From Dechloromonas sp. TW-R-39-2 (GTDB taxonomy: Bacteria; Pseudomonadota; Gammaproteobacteria; Burkholderiales; Rhodocyclaceae), in assembly GCF_016864195.1 (NCBI RefSeq), contig NZ_CP045202.1, positions 682,001 to 746,000 on the forward strand: DNA of 64,000 nt, written 5' to 3'. Of this stretch, positions 37,732-45,658 are shown piece after piece. The notes beneath the pieces are model-generated. The model was not told the origin of the DNA, searched no databases, and saw nothing but the letters and a program-made list of their open reading frames with translations. The position numbers and the translations under genes are program-made. Within the stretch, counting starts at the first letter, position 1. Every line of letters begins with the position of its first letter.

Positions 37732-39006
37732 ATGAACGTTGCCACGGTCGACCGCGCAAAAACGGAGAAAACCAAGATGAGTTATTACGATCCGCTCGAA
37801 ACCCGCGATCCGGATGAGCGTGAGGCCGATCTGATGGACAAGCTGGCGCGTCAGATGGCGCACGCCAAGGAAACGACGCATTACTATTTCCAGGCACTGG
37901 CCGGCATCAATCCATTCGATTGCGTGACGCGCGAGGCGCTGGCCAAATTGCCGCTGACCCGCAAGCGCGACCTGATCGAGTTGCAGAAAAAAGCCCCGCC
38001 ATTTGGCGGCTTGAACGCCTTGCCGCGGAGCAAGGCCAAGCGGGTTTTTTCGTCGCCGGGCCCGATTTATGAGTTGCAGGGCAAGGAAATCGACCCGTGG
38101 CGCATGGCCCGGGTGCTCTATGCCGCCGGATTCAGAAGTGGCGATCTGGTGCATAACTGTTTTTCCTACCACTTCACGCCGGGTGCCTTTATTTTTGAAG
38201 GCGGTGCGCGCAAGTTGGGCTGCTCGGTTTTCCCCGGTGGCGTCGGGCAGACCGAGCAGCAGGTGCAGGCCATCGTCGACTTGCAGCCGGAAGGCTATGT
38301 CGGTACGCCTTCGTTTTTGCGCATCATCGTCGAGAAGGCCGAGGAAATGGGGGCCGATATCAGTTCGCTGAAGAAAGCCTGTGTCTCCGGTGAGGCCTTG
38401 CCGGGGATTACGCGTAACTGGCTCAAGGAGCGCGGCATTACGGTGCGCCAGTGTTACGCCACGGCGGATATCGGTGCGATCGGTTATGAGACGGATGCCG
38501 AAGAGGGATTGATTGTCGAAGAAGAATTGCTGGTCGAAATTGTTCGGCCCGGAACGGGTGATCCGGTTGAGCCCGGCGAGGTTGGCGAGATTGTCGTGAC
38601 CAGTTTCAACCCCGACTATCCGCTGATCCGCTTTGCAACCGGTGATCTGTCGGCGGTGATGGCCGGGCGTTCGCCTTGCGGGCGCAGCAATATTCGCCTC
38701 AAAGGCTGGATGGGGCGAGCCGACCAGACAACCAAGGTCAAGGGGATGTTCGTGCATCCCGAGCAGGTGGCCGACATCGCCCGGCGTCACCCCGAAATCC
38801 AGCGCATGCGTCTGGTGGTGGACAATCCGGGCGGCCAGGATCGGATGGTGCTGCATTGTGAAATTGGCTCTGGCAGCGAGGCCCTCGACAAGGCGCTGGT
38901 GGCCAGTTTGCGTGAGGTGACCAAGCTGCGCGGCGATGTGGCATTTACCACGCCGGGGGGCTTGCCCAACGATGGCAAGGTGATCGAAGATAGCCGGGTC
39001 TATTGA
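37732..39006 (+). CDS. Phenylacetate-CoA ligase-like adenylating protein with altered phosphate loop
   Basis: A 424 aa PaaK-family protein: LETRDPDEREADLMDKLARQM at the N terminus, GYVGTPSFLRIIVEKAEE, the DLSAV and LKGWMGRADQTTKVKGMFVHPEQV segments, and a C-terminal LPNDGKVIED lysine region. The canonical phosphate loop (SSGTTGKPT) is absent; the corresponding place reads FSSPGPIYELQG (about residues 104-115). ATP use may therefore differ from PaaK. GGGAGG lies 5 bases before ATG 37732; another ATG at 37777 (MSYYDPLET) aligns better with family starts and may be the true one. It follows the ligase-liv cluster and probably acts on the imported acid. Confidence 0.8.
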   Translation: MNVATVDRAKTEKTKMSYYDPLETRDPDEREADLMDKLARQMAHAKETTHYYFQALAGINPFDCVTREALAKLPLTRKRDLIELQKKAPPFGGLNALPRSKAKRVFSSPGPIYELQGKEIDPWRMARVLYAAGFRSGDLVHNCFSYHFTPGAFIFEGGARKLGCSVFPGGVGQTEQQVQAIVDLQPEGYVGTPSFLRIIVEKAEEMGADISSLKKACVSGEALPGITRNWLKERGITVRQCYATADIGAIGYETDAEEGLIVEEELLVEIVRPGTGDPVEPGEVGEIVVTSFNPDYPLIRFATGDLSAVMAGRSPCGRSNIRLKGWMGRADQTTKVKGMFVHPEQVADIARRHPEIQRMRLVVDNPGGQDRMVLHCEIGSGSEALDKALVASLREVTKLRGDVAFTTPGGLPNDGKVIEDSRVY

Positions 39007-39020
39007 TCCGGACTGTTTTC

Positions 39021-39521
39021 ATGCGAGTTTTCCTGTTGATTCTGGCCACGCTGGCAGCGCCGGTGCTAGCCGATGAGCCAGTGCTGCGCCCTTCGGCTCG
39101 TCTGGTGTTCAAACATCCGGCGATGTTGCAGGCAGGCCAATGTGTGGTCTACGAGGAAGGCGGCAGTGGCTGGGTCATGACCGATCCGGTTTATTACCTG
39201 AAGGGCAAGGTTGTGGCGGCCGAGGTCCGGACGCGCCATCTCGGCAAATGCCCGGTGGTGCCGGGCAAGAATATCGAGCAATACAGTCGTGAAGAATTCA
39301 ACCGGCAGGCGCTGGCATACCCCTGTGTCAGCGCCGATGTGCCGGAACGCGACGAGCAGATCGGCATCGTCCGCCTGCGTGTCAGCCAATGGGAAACACC
39401 GCATGCACGAAAAGCGGCGAATGCCGGGCGTCTCTATCGTGGCATGTTCATCGATCAGGCATTGAAAAAAGATATGGATATCGAACTGGAAGCCGACTTG
39501 CTCGGCGTGTGCGAGCAATGA
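39021..39521 (+). CDS. Exported hypothetical protein
   Basis: A 166 aa protein I do not recognise. It has a signal peptide MRVFLLILATLAAPVLA, cleaved before DEPVLRP. The mature part has four cysteines (in AGQCVV, GKCPVV, YPCVSA, GVCEQ), enough for two disulfides, and no membrane span. The TTG at 39003 overlaps the upstream stop, but the signal peptide favours ATG 39021. The stop overlaps the start of the CoA-transferase gene in ATGA fashion, so the three genes are probably co-transcribed. The periplasmic location is predicted; function is unknown. Confidence 0.7.
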   Translation: MRVFLLILATLAAPVLADEPVLRPSARLVFKHPAMLQAGQCVVYEEGGSGWVMTDPVYYLKGKVVAAEVRTRHLGKCPVVPGKNIEQYSREEFNRQALAYPCVSADVPERDEQIGIVRLRVSQWETPHARKAANAGRLYRGMFIDQALKKDMDIELEADLLGVCEQ

Positions 39522-40675
39522 GCCGGCCTGCGCCGCTGACCGGCATTCGCGTTCTCGATTTGACCCGCTTGCTACCGGGGCCGGTTGCGACCTTGCATCT
39601 GGCCGATCTTGGGGCTGAAGTCATCAAGATCGAAGATCCGCAGGTGGGGGATTACGCCCGTACGCTGGGGACGGGGGCCGGTGAGGATAGCGCCTACTTC
39701 AAGATGATCAATCGCAACAAGCAGGGCTTGCGGCTTGATCTGAAGAAGCCCGAGGGCGTCGAAATCTTTCTCCGCCTGGCCCGCGAGGCCGATGTGATTG
39801 TCGAGAGCTTTCGCCCCGGTGTGGTCGACAAGCTGGGGATCGGTTACGCAACCGTTGCGGCCCTGAATCCTAAGATTACCTACTGCTCGATCAGTGGTTA
39901 CGGTCAGGATGGTCCCTACAAGGACCTGGCCGGCCACGATATCAACTATCTCGGCTACGCCGGGGTGCTTGAGCAAATCGGACTGGAAGGCAGCAAGCCG
40001 GCGATTCCCAATTTCCAGATTGCCGACCTGCTGGGCGGTGCATTGACCGGCGTGATGGGGATTCTCGCGGCCGTGATCGATGCCGGGAAAACCGGGCAGG
40101 GGCGTTACATCGATGTCTCGATGACCGACAGTGTTCTGGCGCACACCTATTTCGCCATGCTGCGGCTGAACGATGCCGGCCGCTCGGCGCCACGCGGTAC
40201 CGATTTGCTTTCGGGCGGGCTGCCTTGCTATGCGACCTACCGCTGTGCCGATGGCAAGTACATGGCCGTCGGTGCGCTCGAAGGCAAGTTCTGGCAGTCC
40301 TGTTGCACCGTCCTGGCTCGGCCGGAGTGGGTCAAGCGTCAATGGGACAGCACTTTGCGGGCCGAGATGGAGGCGCTGTTTGCAACGCGCTCGCGTGATC
40401 AGTGGCATACCCTGTTTGCTGCGGTCGACTGCTGTGTCACGCCAATTCTGACGCCAGAGGAAGCCTTGTCGAACGAGCAATTGACGGCTCGCGGGATGGT
40501 CATTGAATCGCAGGGGCTGACCCAGTTTGCGCCACCGCTCAAAATGTCCGGTTTTCAGTTTGACGTGCGGCAGAATGCGCCGGCTGCCGGTGAGCACAAT
40601 CTCCCGATTCTCCAGGCGGCCGGTTATGGCGCAGCCGATATCCAGCGTTTGCAGGAAAGCGGCGCACTGGGCTGA
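39518..40675 (+). CDS. CaiB/BaiF family CoA-transferase
   Basis: A 385 aa class III CoA-transferase that moves CoA between acyl-CoA and a free acid. It opens LTGIRVLDLTRLLPGPVATLHLADLGAEVIKIEDP and contains NRNKQGLRLDLKKPEG, and SISGYGQDGPYKDLAGHDINYLG. The likely catalytic Asp is in FQIADLLGGALTGVMGI (about residue 172), the position of the active Asp in formyl-CoA transferase. It overlaps the previous stop by ATGA. Alpha-methylacyl-CoA racemases belong to the same fold family, so racemase activity cannot be excluded. The cluster context suits CoA recycling among carboxylic acids. Confidence 0.88.
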   Translation: MSRPAPLTGIRVLDLTRLLPGPVATLHLADLGAEVIKIEDPQVGDYARTLGTGAGEDSAYFKMINRNKQGLRLDLKKPEGVEIFLRLAREADVIVESFRPGVVDKLGIGYATVAALNPKITYCSISGYGQDGPYKDLAGHDINYLGYAGVLEQIGLEGSKPAIPNFQIADLLGGALTGVMGILAAVIDAGKTGQGRYIDVSMTDSVLAHTYFAMLRLNDAGRSAPRGTDLLSGGLPCYATYRCADGKYMAVGALEGKFWQSCCTVLARPEWVKRQWDSTLRAEMEALFATRSRDQWHTLFAAVDCCVTPILTPEEALSNEQLTARGMVIESQGLTQFAPPLKMSGFQFDVRQNAPAAGEHNLPILQAAGYGAADIQRLQESGALG

Positions 40676-40716
40676 GCCTGTCGGACATGAGCACTGGGCC
40701 GATGGTCCGGCTGACA

Positions 40717-40728
40717 TAAAATGCAGCC
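40717..40728 (+). promoter_or_regulatory. -10-like box immediately before the AEC gene
   Basis: TAAAAT (40717-40722) ends 6 bases before the ATG, with no ribosome-binding sequence between. If used, transcription would start at or next to the start codon, giving a leaderless message. Confidence 0.35.
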
Positions 40729-41625
40729 ATGAATACAGTCTGGCTGCTGCTTCCCGATTTTGCCCTCATTCTGCTTGGCGCCGCCATCCGCCGCTGGATG
40801 CATTTGGGCGACCACTTCTGGCAGGGCGTCGAGAAGCTGGTTTATTTCATCCTCTTCCCCGCCCTGCTGATCAACGCCATCATCAAGACCCGGCTTGATT
40901 TCGGTGCGGCTCTGCCGCTCCTGGCAACAGCCTTGACCGCCATGCTTGGGGGCATGTTGCTCGGTTTGCTTCCCCGGCTTTTTGTCCGCCTGCCGCCGCT
41001 GACTTTCGCCTCTGTATTCCAGTGCGCCTACCGCTTCAACTCGTACATTGCACTGGCTGTCGCCGGTATGTTGTTCGGGTCGCCCGGTATTGCAACGATG
41101 GGTCTCATTGTCGGTGCCGCCGTGCCGCTGGCCAATCTGGTATCCGTCTGGATGCTGGCGCGGCATGGCGAGGTCGGCTTGTGGCGGGAAGTGGCCCGTA
41201 ATCCCCTGATCTGGGGGACGACGCTCGGTTTCCTGCTGAATCTGGCTGGATTCATTCCGCCGGCACCTTTGCAGGCATTCCTTGGCCGGCTGGCCGACGC
41301 TTCGATTGCGCTTGGCCTGATTACGGTCGGTGCTGCATTGCGGCTCGACAATGCACCAGGCGTCCGGGGTGTTTCCATCTGGTTGCTGGGTGTCAAGCTG
41401 CTGGCCCTGCCGCTGATTGCAGCTGTCGTCGGCTACCAGTTGGGCCTGAGTGGGCTCAATTATCAGATTGCGGTGTTGTTTGCCGCCTTGCCGACCGCAT
41501 CGTCGGCGTACATCCTGGCGATGCGCATGGGGGGCGATGGGCGGAGCGTGGCCTGGCTGATTTCGGCAACGACGCTCGGGTCGATGCTCACGCTGCCGCT
41601 CTGGGCAGCGTGGCTGCACATCTGA
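40729..41625 (+). CDS. AEC family transporter (auxin-efflux-carrier-like)
   Basis: A 298 aa membrane protein of the AEC/MdcF type with about ten predicted spans in two five-helix halves. The first half begins LLPDFALILLGAAIRRWM, and the second half shows the family pattern LADASIALGLITVGAAL and LPTASSAYILAMRMGGDGR. Bacterial relatives move malate, malonate or other carboxylates; the substrate is not readable here. There is no evident ribosome site, and a -10-like TAAAAT lies 6 bases before the ATG. Confidence 0.85.
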   Translation: MNTVWLLLPDFALILLGAAIRRWMHLGDHFWQGVEKLVYFILFPALLINAIIKTRLDFGAALPLLATALTAMLGGMLLGLLPRLFVRLPPLTFASVFQCAYRFNSYIALAVAGMLFGSPGIATMGLIVGAAVPLANLVSVWMLARHGEVGLWREVARNPLIWGTTLGFLLNLAGFIPPAPLQAFLGRLADASIALGLITVGAALRLDNAPGVRGVSIWLLGVKLLALPLIAAVVGYQLGLSGLNYQIAVLFAALPTASSAYILAMRMGGDGRSVAWLISATTLGSMLTLPLWAAWLHI

Positions 41626-42081
41626 TTATTTCTTGTTGCGACGGGCGGACGGTTTTGCTGGCGGAGTGTTCTCGCCGGCTGCCTGCATTGCAGCTTCGGC
41701 ACCATGCTGAAGCTGTTCGCGCATTTGCTGCATCATCTGCCAGGGCCACATCGCCGCTTCGGAAAGTGCGCCCGGAGCAGCGTCGACCGGCGTAGCCGGT
41801 TCGCTTGAGGGTGCTGCGGATTGAGCGGCCTCGCTGGCCATCTTGCCCATGGTCTGGACGGCAGAAACTGTCGTGCGCTGCATTTCCAGGCCCTGAATGG
41901 TCATCTGGAGCATCGAAAGATTCATCCGCAACCAGCCTTCGACGGCCTTCATGTCCTTGATGCGTTTGTCGAGTTCCTCGATGTCAAACGTTGGCGCAAC
42001 CATGCCAGGCAGAGAGAATCCCATGTTGCCCCACATGCTGCGCATAAAGTTCAGTGGATCGTTGCCTTGATCGCCGCTCAT
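41626..42081 (-). CDS. PhaM-like polyhydroxyalkanoate granule regulatory protein
   Basis: A 151 aa protein resembling PhaM, which activates PHB synthase and links granules to the nucleoid. It has the N-terminal FMRSMWGNMGFSLPGMVAPTFDIEELDKRIKDMKAVEGWLRMNLSMLQMTIQGLEMQR pattern (residues about 12-75, given here in short: SMWGN, LDKRIKDMKAVEGWL, LQMTIQGLEMQ), then an Ala/Ser/Pro-rich region and a basic end KPSARRNKK, a reduced form of the DNA-binding tail of PhaM. The start is set by AAGGAGA 6-7 bases upstream. It is divergent from the response regulator, with a perfect 15-base palindrome between them. Confidence 0.75.
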   Translation of the reverse strand: MSGDQGNDPLNFMRSMWGNMGFSLPGMVAPTFDIEELDKRIKDMKAVEGWLRMNLSMLQMTIQGLEMQRTTVSAVQTMGKMASEAAQSAAPSSEPATPVDAAPGALSEAAMWPWQMMQQMREQLQHGAEAAMQAAGENTPPAKPSARRNKK

Positions 42082-42134
42082 GATTCGTCTCCTTCGTTTG
42101 TATTGCTCCATCTTAAACCAATCCATAGTACAAA

Positions 42135-42149
42135 GTGCTAAATTAGCAC
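42135..42149. promoter_or_regulatory. Perfect inverted repeat GTGCTAA-A-TTAGCAC, candidate operator
   Basis: A 7-bp perfect inverted repeat with a single central base in the 89-base divergent spacer. On the minus strand it lies just upstream of TACTAT (a -10-like box for phaM), so a bound protein would overlap the phaM promoter. On the plus strand it lies 22-36 bases before the response regulator ATG. Confidence 0.6.
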
Positions 42150-42170
42150 CCTGTCTTAGAGGGGATGAGA

Positions 42171-42833
42171 ATGCTGAAATTGCTTGTGGTTGAAGACCAT
42201 GGGCTGGTGCGCGAAGGCTTGGTTCGCCTGCTTGCATTGGTCGAAGAAGGAACCCGGGTTTGTGAAAGCGAAGATTTCGAGTCGGCCTTGACGCTGCTCG
42301 ATAATGAAGGCGAATTCGATCTCGTTCTGCTCGACCTTGCCCTGCCGGGCATCGATGGTTTTGCCGGCCTGGATATCCTGCGCCGTCGCTATCCGGCCAT
42401 GCCGGTTGCGGTTGTTTCAGCCTTCGATGATCTGCCGACGATTACCCGGGTACTGAATCTGGGGGCTTCCGGTTTCATTCCCAAGGCTTATTCCGGCGAG
42501 GAGTTGCTCTCTGCCGTCCGTGAAATTCTGGCCGGCAATATCTTCAAGCCGGTTGCCCAACCCGGTGCGCGTCTCGATGACGCGATTCCGGTCGTGCCTT
42601 CGAAGGTCAGCGTCAGGCCCGAAGAAGTCGGTTTGACTGATCGTCAGGCCCAGGTGCTTGCCCTGATGGTGCGCGGCCTGTCGAATCGCGATATCGCCGA
42701 GCAGCTTCAGCTGTCCGAAGGTACGGTCAAGATTCACGTGACGGCGATCTTTCGGGCGCTTGACGTCAATAGCCGGACACAGGCGCTGGTCGCCGTTGCC
42801 CGTTACGGGATCGATTTCGAAAGCGTTTTTTGA
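42171..42833 (+). CDS. NarL/LuxR-type response regulator
   Basis: A 220 aa two-domain regulator. The receiver (about 1-120) has the acidic pocket VVEDHGLV, the acceptor Asp in LVLLDLALPGIDGF (about residue 51) and the conserved Lys in GFIPKAY. The output domain (about 150-212) is LuxR-type: LTDRQAQVLALMVRGLSNRDIAEQLQLSEGTVKIHVTAIFRAL. The start ATG 42171 is chosen because AGAGGGG lies 6 bases upstream; the ATG at 42165 is too close to it. Its last 31 bases overlap the convergent kinase gene, its probable partner. Confidence 0.93.
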   Translation: MLKLLVVEDHGLVREGLVRLLALVEEGTRVCESEDFESALTLLDNEGEFDLVLLDLALPGIDGFAGLDILRRRYPAMPVAVVSAFDDLPTITRVLNLGASGFIPKAYSGEELLSAVREILAGNIFKPVAQPGARLDDAIPVVPSKVSVRPEEVGLTDRQAQVLALMVRGLSNRDIAEQLQLSEGTVKIHVTAIFRALDVNSRTQALVAVARYGIDFESVF

Positions 42834-44893
42834 AGCTGGGTCAGTAAAGCCCGCAGCCGGGCCGGTCGTATCGGTGTTTGCAGGCTGTGGGCGCCCGGTG
42901 GCAGTTCGCTTTGTCCTGCCTCGTGGACCACGATCAGCGGTGTGTCCTGCGTCAGGCGGGATGCTACGCTGGTGGCAACCGTACCGGCACAGATGAGAAC
43001 ACTGCCGTGTGGCAGGTATTCGGTCCCGTTGCCGGGGTCGGTCGTCACGCTGTAGTGCCAGCTCCTGATTTGTTCGGCGCAATCGATGATGGCTTGCGAA
43101 TCACCGATCAGATGCACCTTGCCGAGTGAAGCCTGCGGAGCTTCCAATACCTTGTGTTGCAGCGCCTGGCTGGCTTTGAGTTGCAGGGCGAAGGTGGTGC
43201 CGTCACCGAGGCGTGATTTCAGATTGACGGTGATGCCGAGCGCCCGCGTCAGCCGGTCAACGATCGACAGTCCCAATCCCAATCCCTTGTTTTGTTCGCG
43301 AGCCGAATTGCCGACCTGATAAAACTCGGCAAAGATCGCGGCCTGATGTTCCGGGGCAATGCCCATGCCGCTATCCCGCACTTCAACCAGGACATGGGTG
43401 CCACGTTTCCGGGCGGTGACCAGAATGCGTCCTCCGGGCGGGGTGTAGCGCAACGAATTGGAAACCAGGTTGGCCAGTATTCGCTCGACCATGACCGGAT
43501 CGGACTCGACCCACAGATTGTTCGTTTTGAAACGCAGCTTGAGTTTGCGGTCGACCGCAGCACGCCGATATGAGTTGGCCAGGCGCTCAAATGTCGGGCC
43601 GAGTGGGAAACTGCGAACATCGGGTTTGATGCCGGCCACGTCGAGGCGGGAGATGTCGAGCAAGGAATCGAGCAGTTCGCCGAGGACGCTGGTCGAGGTG
43701 GCAATTTGCTCGGCCAGGCGGGGTAATTCATGGGCGGTGCCGCTACGCACCTGGCGCAGCAGATCGGTGGCAAAAAGCGAAAGGGCGTGCAGCGGTTGGC
43801 GCAAATCGTGGCTGGCAGCAGCCAGGAAGCGGCTTTTGGCCTTGTTGGCGCGCTCCGCCTCGTCTTTTTGTGCTGCCAGTTCGAGCGTGGCTTCCTTGAT
43901 GCGCTCTTCCAGGGTTTCGTGACTGGCGGCCAGGGCGCCGGTCATTGTCGTCATGTCACGGACTTGCCGGCGCACGAGCAGCGCACCGACCAGCAGGACA
44001 ACGGTGACCAGCAGGCCGAGGATGCTGAGTTCAAGCAGGCGGGTTTGCCAGTTGGCCAGCAAGGTGCTTTCAGGAATGACCGTCAGAATGCGCAGGTCGG
44101 GGAATCCGGGAACCGGCGAGACCGAAAGCAACAAGCCGTCAGCGGTGCTCAGGCCGCTGCTGAATGAATGGCCGCGCAGCTTGCCGTTGAACAGGATGTC
44201 GCTGGCGGGCATGCCGAGGACGGGGGATTGCCGGCTCAGATCGGTGGGCCGGCAGGAGGCGACGATCTGGCCCGCTGCGTTGATCAGGACGGCTTCAAAA
44301 TCATCGGCCAGGCGGTTGGGCCAGCAGAAGTCCTGCAGGTAGCCCGGCTCGATCGCACCGAGCGTGATGCCCGACAGCTGTTTGCCATCGCTGCTGATGC
44401 GGCGGGCGATGGCATAGCTGTAGCGACCGTTGTTGCGGTCGATATAGGGGCCGTAGGTCGTTCCTTCGGCACCATTTTCGAGGATGGTGAAGTAGGGGCG
44501 GTCGCGGATGTTGATCGGCGGCGGGGGGAATTGCGTTGAAATGAATCGCTGGTTGCCCTGGCGGTCAAAAACGATCAGGTCGCGCAACTGAGGCATGGCG
44601 CGCGAGTGGCGCTGGGCGACATATTCCCAGCCGCTGCTCGCCTCCCAGGTTTCCCAATTGCGTCGGTTGCCGGCCAGGTCGGTGGAAATCTCGCGCAGGG
44701 TGACGTCGACCGCCTCGAAGGCGCGCGCCGTGTGTTCGGCCATCATGATGCCGAAATGCTGCAAGCGTTGTTCGCCGGCCTCGATGTCGCGATGCCGGGC
44801 AACCAGCAGGTCGGCCAGAAATCCCCCAAGCACCGTCAGCGTACTGATCAGCGCGACGAACAGGGCAAGGGTTTCCGGCTTCCTTTTCAGCAT
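42803..44893 (-). CDS. Membrane sensor histidine kinase with degenerate C-terminal receiver
   Basis: A 696 aa kinase. Membrane spans lie near 10-30 and 285-310 and enclose a Cache-type periplasmic domain with YGPYIDRNNGRYSYAIARRI. The kinase core has the His in AASHDLRQPLHALSLF (about 361) and the ATPase with GLGLGLSIVDRLTRAL. After about residue 585 follows a receiver-like domain whose acceptor position reads SVLICAGTVAT (no Asp) and whose conserved Lys is replaced (SLQTPIRPARLRALL), so it cannot be phosphorylated in the usual way. The gene starts 6 bases after the methyltransferase stop and ends overlapping the convergent response regulator. Confidence 0.88.
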   Translation of the reverse strand: MLKRKPETLALFVALISTLTVLGGFLADLLVARHRDIEAGEQRLQHFGIMMAEHTARAFEAVDVTLREISTDLAGNRRNWETWEASSGWEYVAQRHSRAMPQLRDLIVFDRQGNQRFISTQFPPPPINIRDRPYFTILENGAEGTTYGPYIDRNNGRYSYAIARRISSDGKQLSGITLGAIEPGYLQDFCWPNRLADDFEAVLINAAGQIVASCRPTDLSRQSPVLGMPASDILFNGKLRGHSFSSGLSTADGLLLSVSPVPGFPDLRILTVIPESTLLANWQTRLLELSILGLLVTVVLLVGALLVRRQVRDMTTMTGALAASHETLEERIKEATLELAAQKDEAERANKAKSRFLAAASHDLRQPLHALSLFATDLLRQVRSGTAHELPRLAEQIATSTSVLGELLDSLLDISRLDVAGIKPDVRSFPLGPTFERLANSYRRAAVDRKLKLRFKTNNLWVESDPVMVERILANLVSNSLRYTPPGGRILVTARKRGTHVLVEVRDSGMGIAPEHQAAIFAEFYQVGNSAREQNKGLGLGLSIVDRLTRALGITVNLKSRLGDGTTFALQLKASQALQHKVLEAPQASLGKVHLIGDSQAIIDCAEQIRSWHYSVTTDPGNGTEYLPHGSVLICAGTVATSVASRLTQDTPLIVVHEAGQSELPPGAHSLQTPIRPARLRALLTQLQKTLSKSIP
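43547..43558. repeat. Perfect copy of the GCGGTCGACCGC palindrome (coding copy 1)
   Basis: The 12-base palindrome lies inside the kinase coding sequence and continues as AGCACGCC, like the right flanks at 12255 and 29677. Confidence 0.8.
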
Positions 44894-44899
44894 CCGTCG

Positions 44900-45649
44900 T
44901 CAGATCTGATAGCAGTAAAGCGGCCGTGGCGGCTGGCAGCCAACTTCGATGATGCGGCTCGGGGTTGCCCCCGGTACCGGAAAGCTGTTGCTGACGAACA
45001 GGCTGCCCGGCTGCATTTCAGCTTGTACCTTGGCCCACAGATCCGGCATTGGGGTGGGCGAGAGGAAGGCGTAAACCACATCGTATTCAGCCAGGTTTGC
45101 TTGCCAGAGATCTTCCCAGCGCCAGCGGATATTGTGGCGGCCGAGGCTGAGAATGCGGCCCAGCAGCCAGGTCAGCGGCGCATTTTCATAGCCGGTGAAA
45201 TGGCCGTCCGGCAACAGGTCGGCCAGCGGGACCGTGGTACTGCCCACACCGGCACCCAGATCGAGAAAATGGGGCGCTTCGCGTTCGGCCAGCAATTCGG
45301 CGAGTGCGGCAACGGTTTGCTTGTTCGAAAGGTAGAGCGGCACCTGGCCGCTGAGTGCGCCGCGGTAAACCAGCAACAGGAGCACGAAAGCCAGCAGGAA
45401 CCAGCCCGGATCGATCGCAAAACTGTGTGTCAGCCAGATCAGTGGCATGAAGGCTGCGTGGATGACGCGCCACCACCACGGCTGGCGGGAAAGCGTGGCG
45501 AAAACCAGAGCAACGCTGCCAATCGCCAGGCAGGTTTGCAGCCAGGGCATGGCTTCGGCTTTCCAGCCGAAGTACGGCCAGGCGATCGAGAGAACGAGAA
45601 TGACAGCCGCCCCTTGCAGGGCGAACTGTCGCATCGGTGTTTTTGACAT
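44900..45649 (-). CDS. Membrane-anchored class I SAM-dependent methyltransferase
   Basis: A 249 aa protein with two or three N-terminal membrane helices (about 8-105, including GAAVILVLSIAWPYFGW, AIGSVALVFATL and PGWFLLAFVLLLLVYRGAL), then a Rossmann methyltransferase domain with motif I HFLDLGAGVGSTTVPLADL (about residues 128-146), TGYENAPLTWLLGRI and DVVYAFLSPTPMPDLW. The substrate is unknown. The membrane anchor suggests a lipid, quinone or membrane protein target, but this is inference. It lies 9 bases after the indolepyruvate oxidoreductase gene and 6 bases before the kinase gene, so the three are probably one transcript. Confidence 0.8.
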   Translation of the reverse strand: MSKTPMRQFALQGAAVILVLSIAWPYFGWKAEAMPWLQTCLAIGSVALVFATLSRQPWWWRVIHAAFMPLIWLTHSFAIDPGWFLLAFVLLLLVYRGALSGQVPLYLSNKQTVAALAELLAEREAPHFLDLGAGVGSTTVPLADLLPDGHFTGYENAPLTWLLGRILSLGRHNIRWRWEDLWQANLAEYDVVYAFLSPTPMPDLWAKVQAEMQPGSLFVSNSFPVPGATPSRIIEVGCQPPRPLYCYQI

Positions 45650-45658
45650 CCGCCGATT

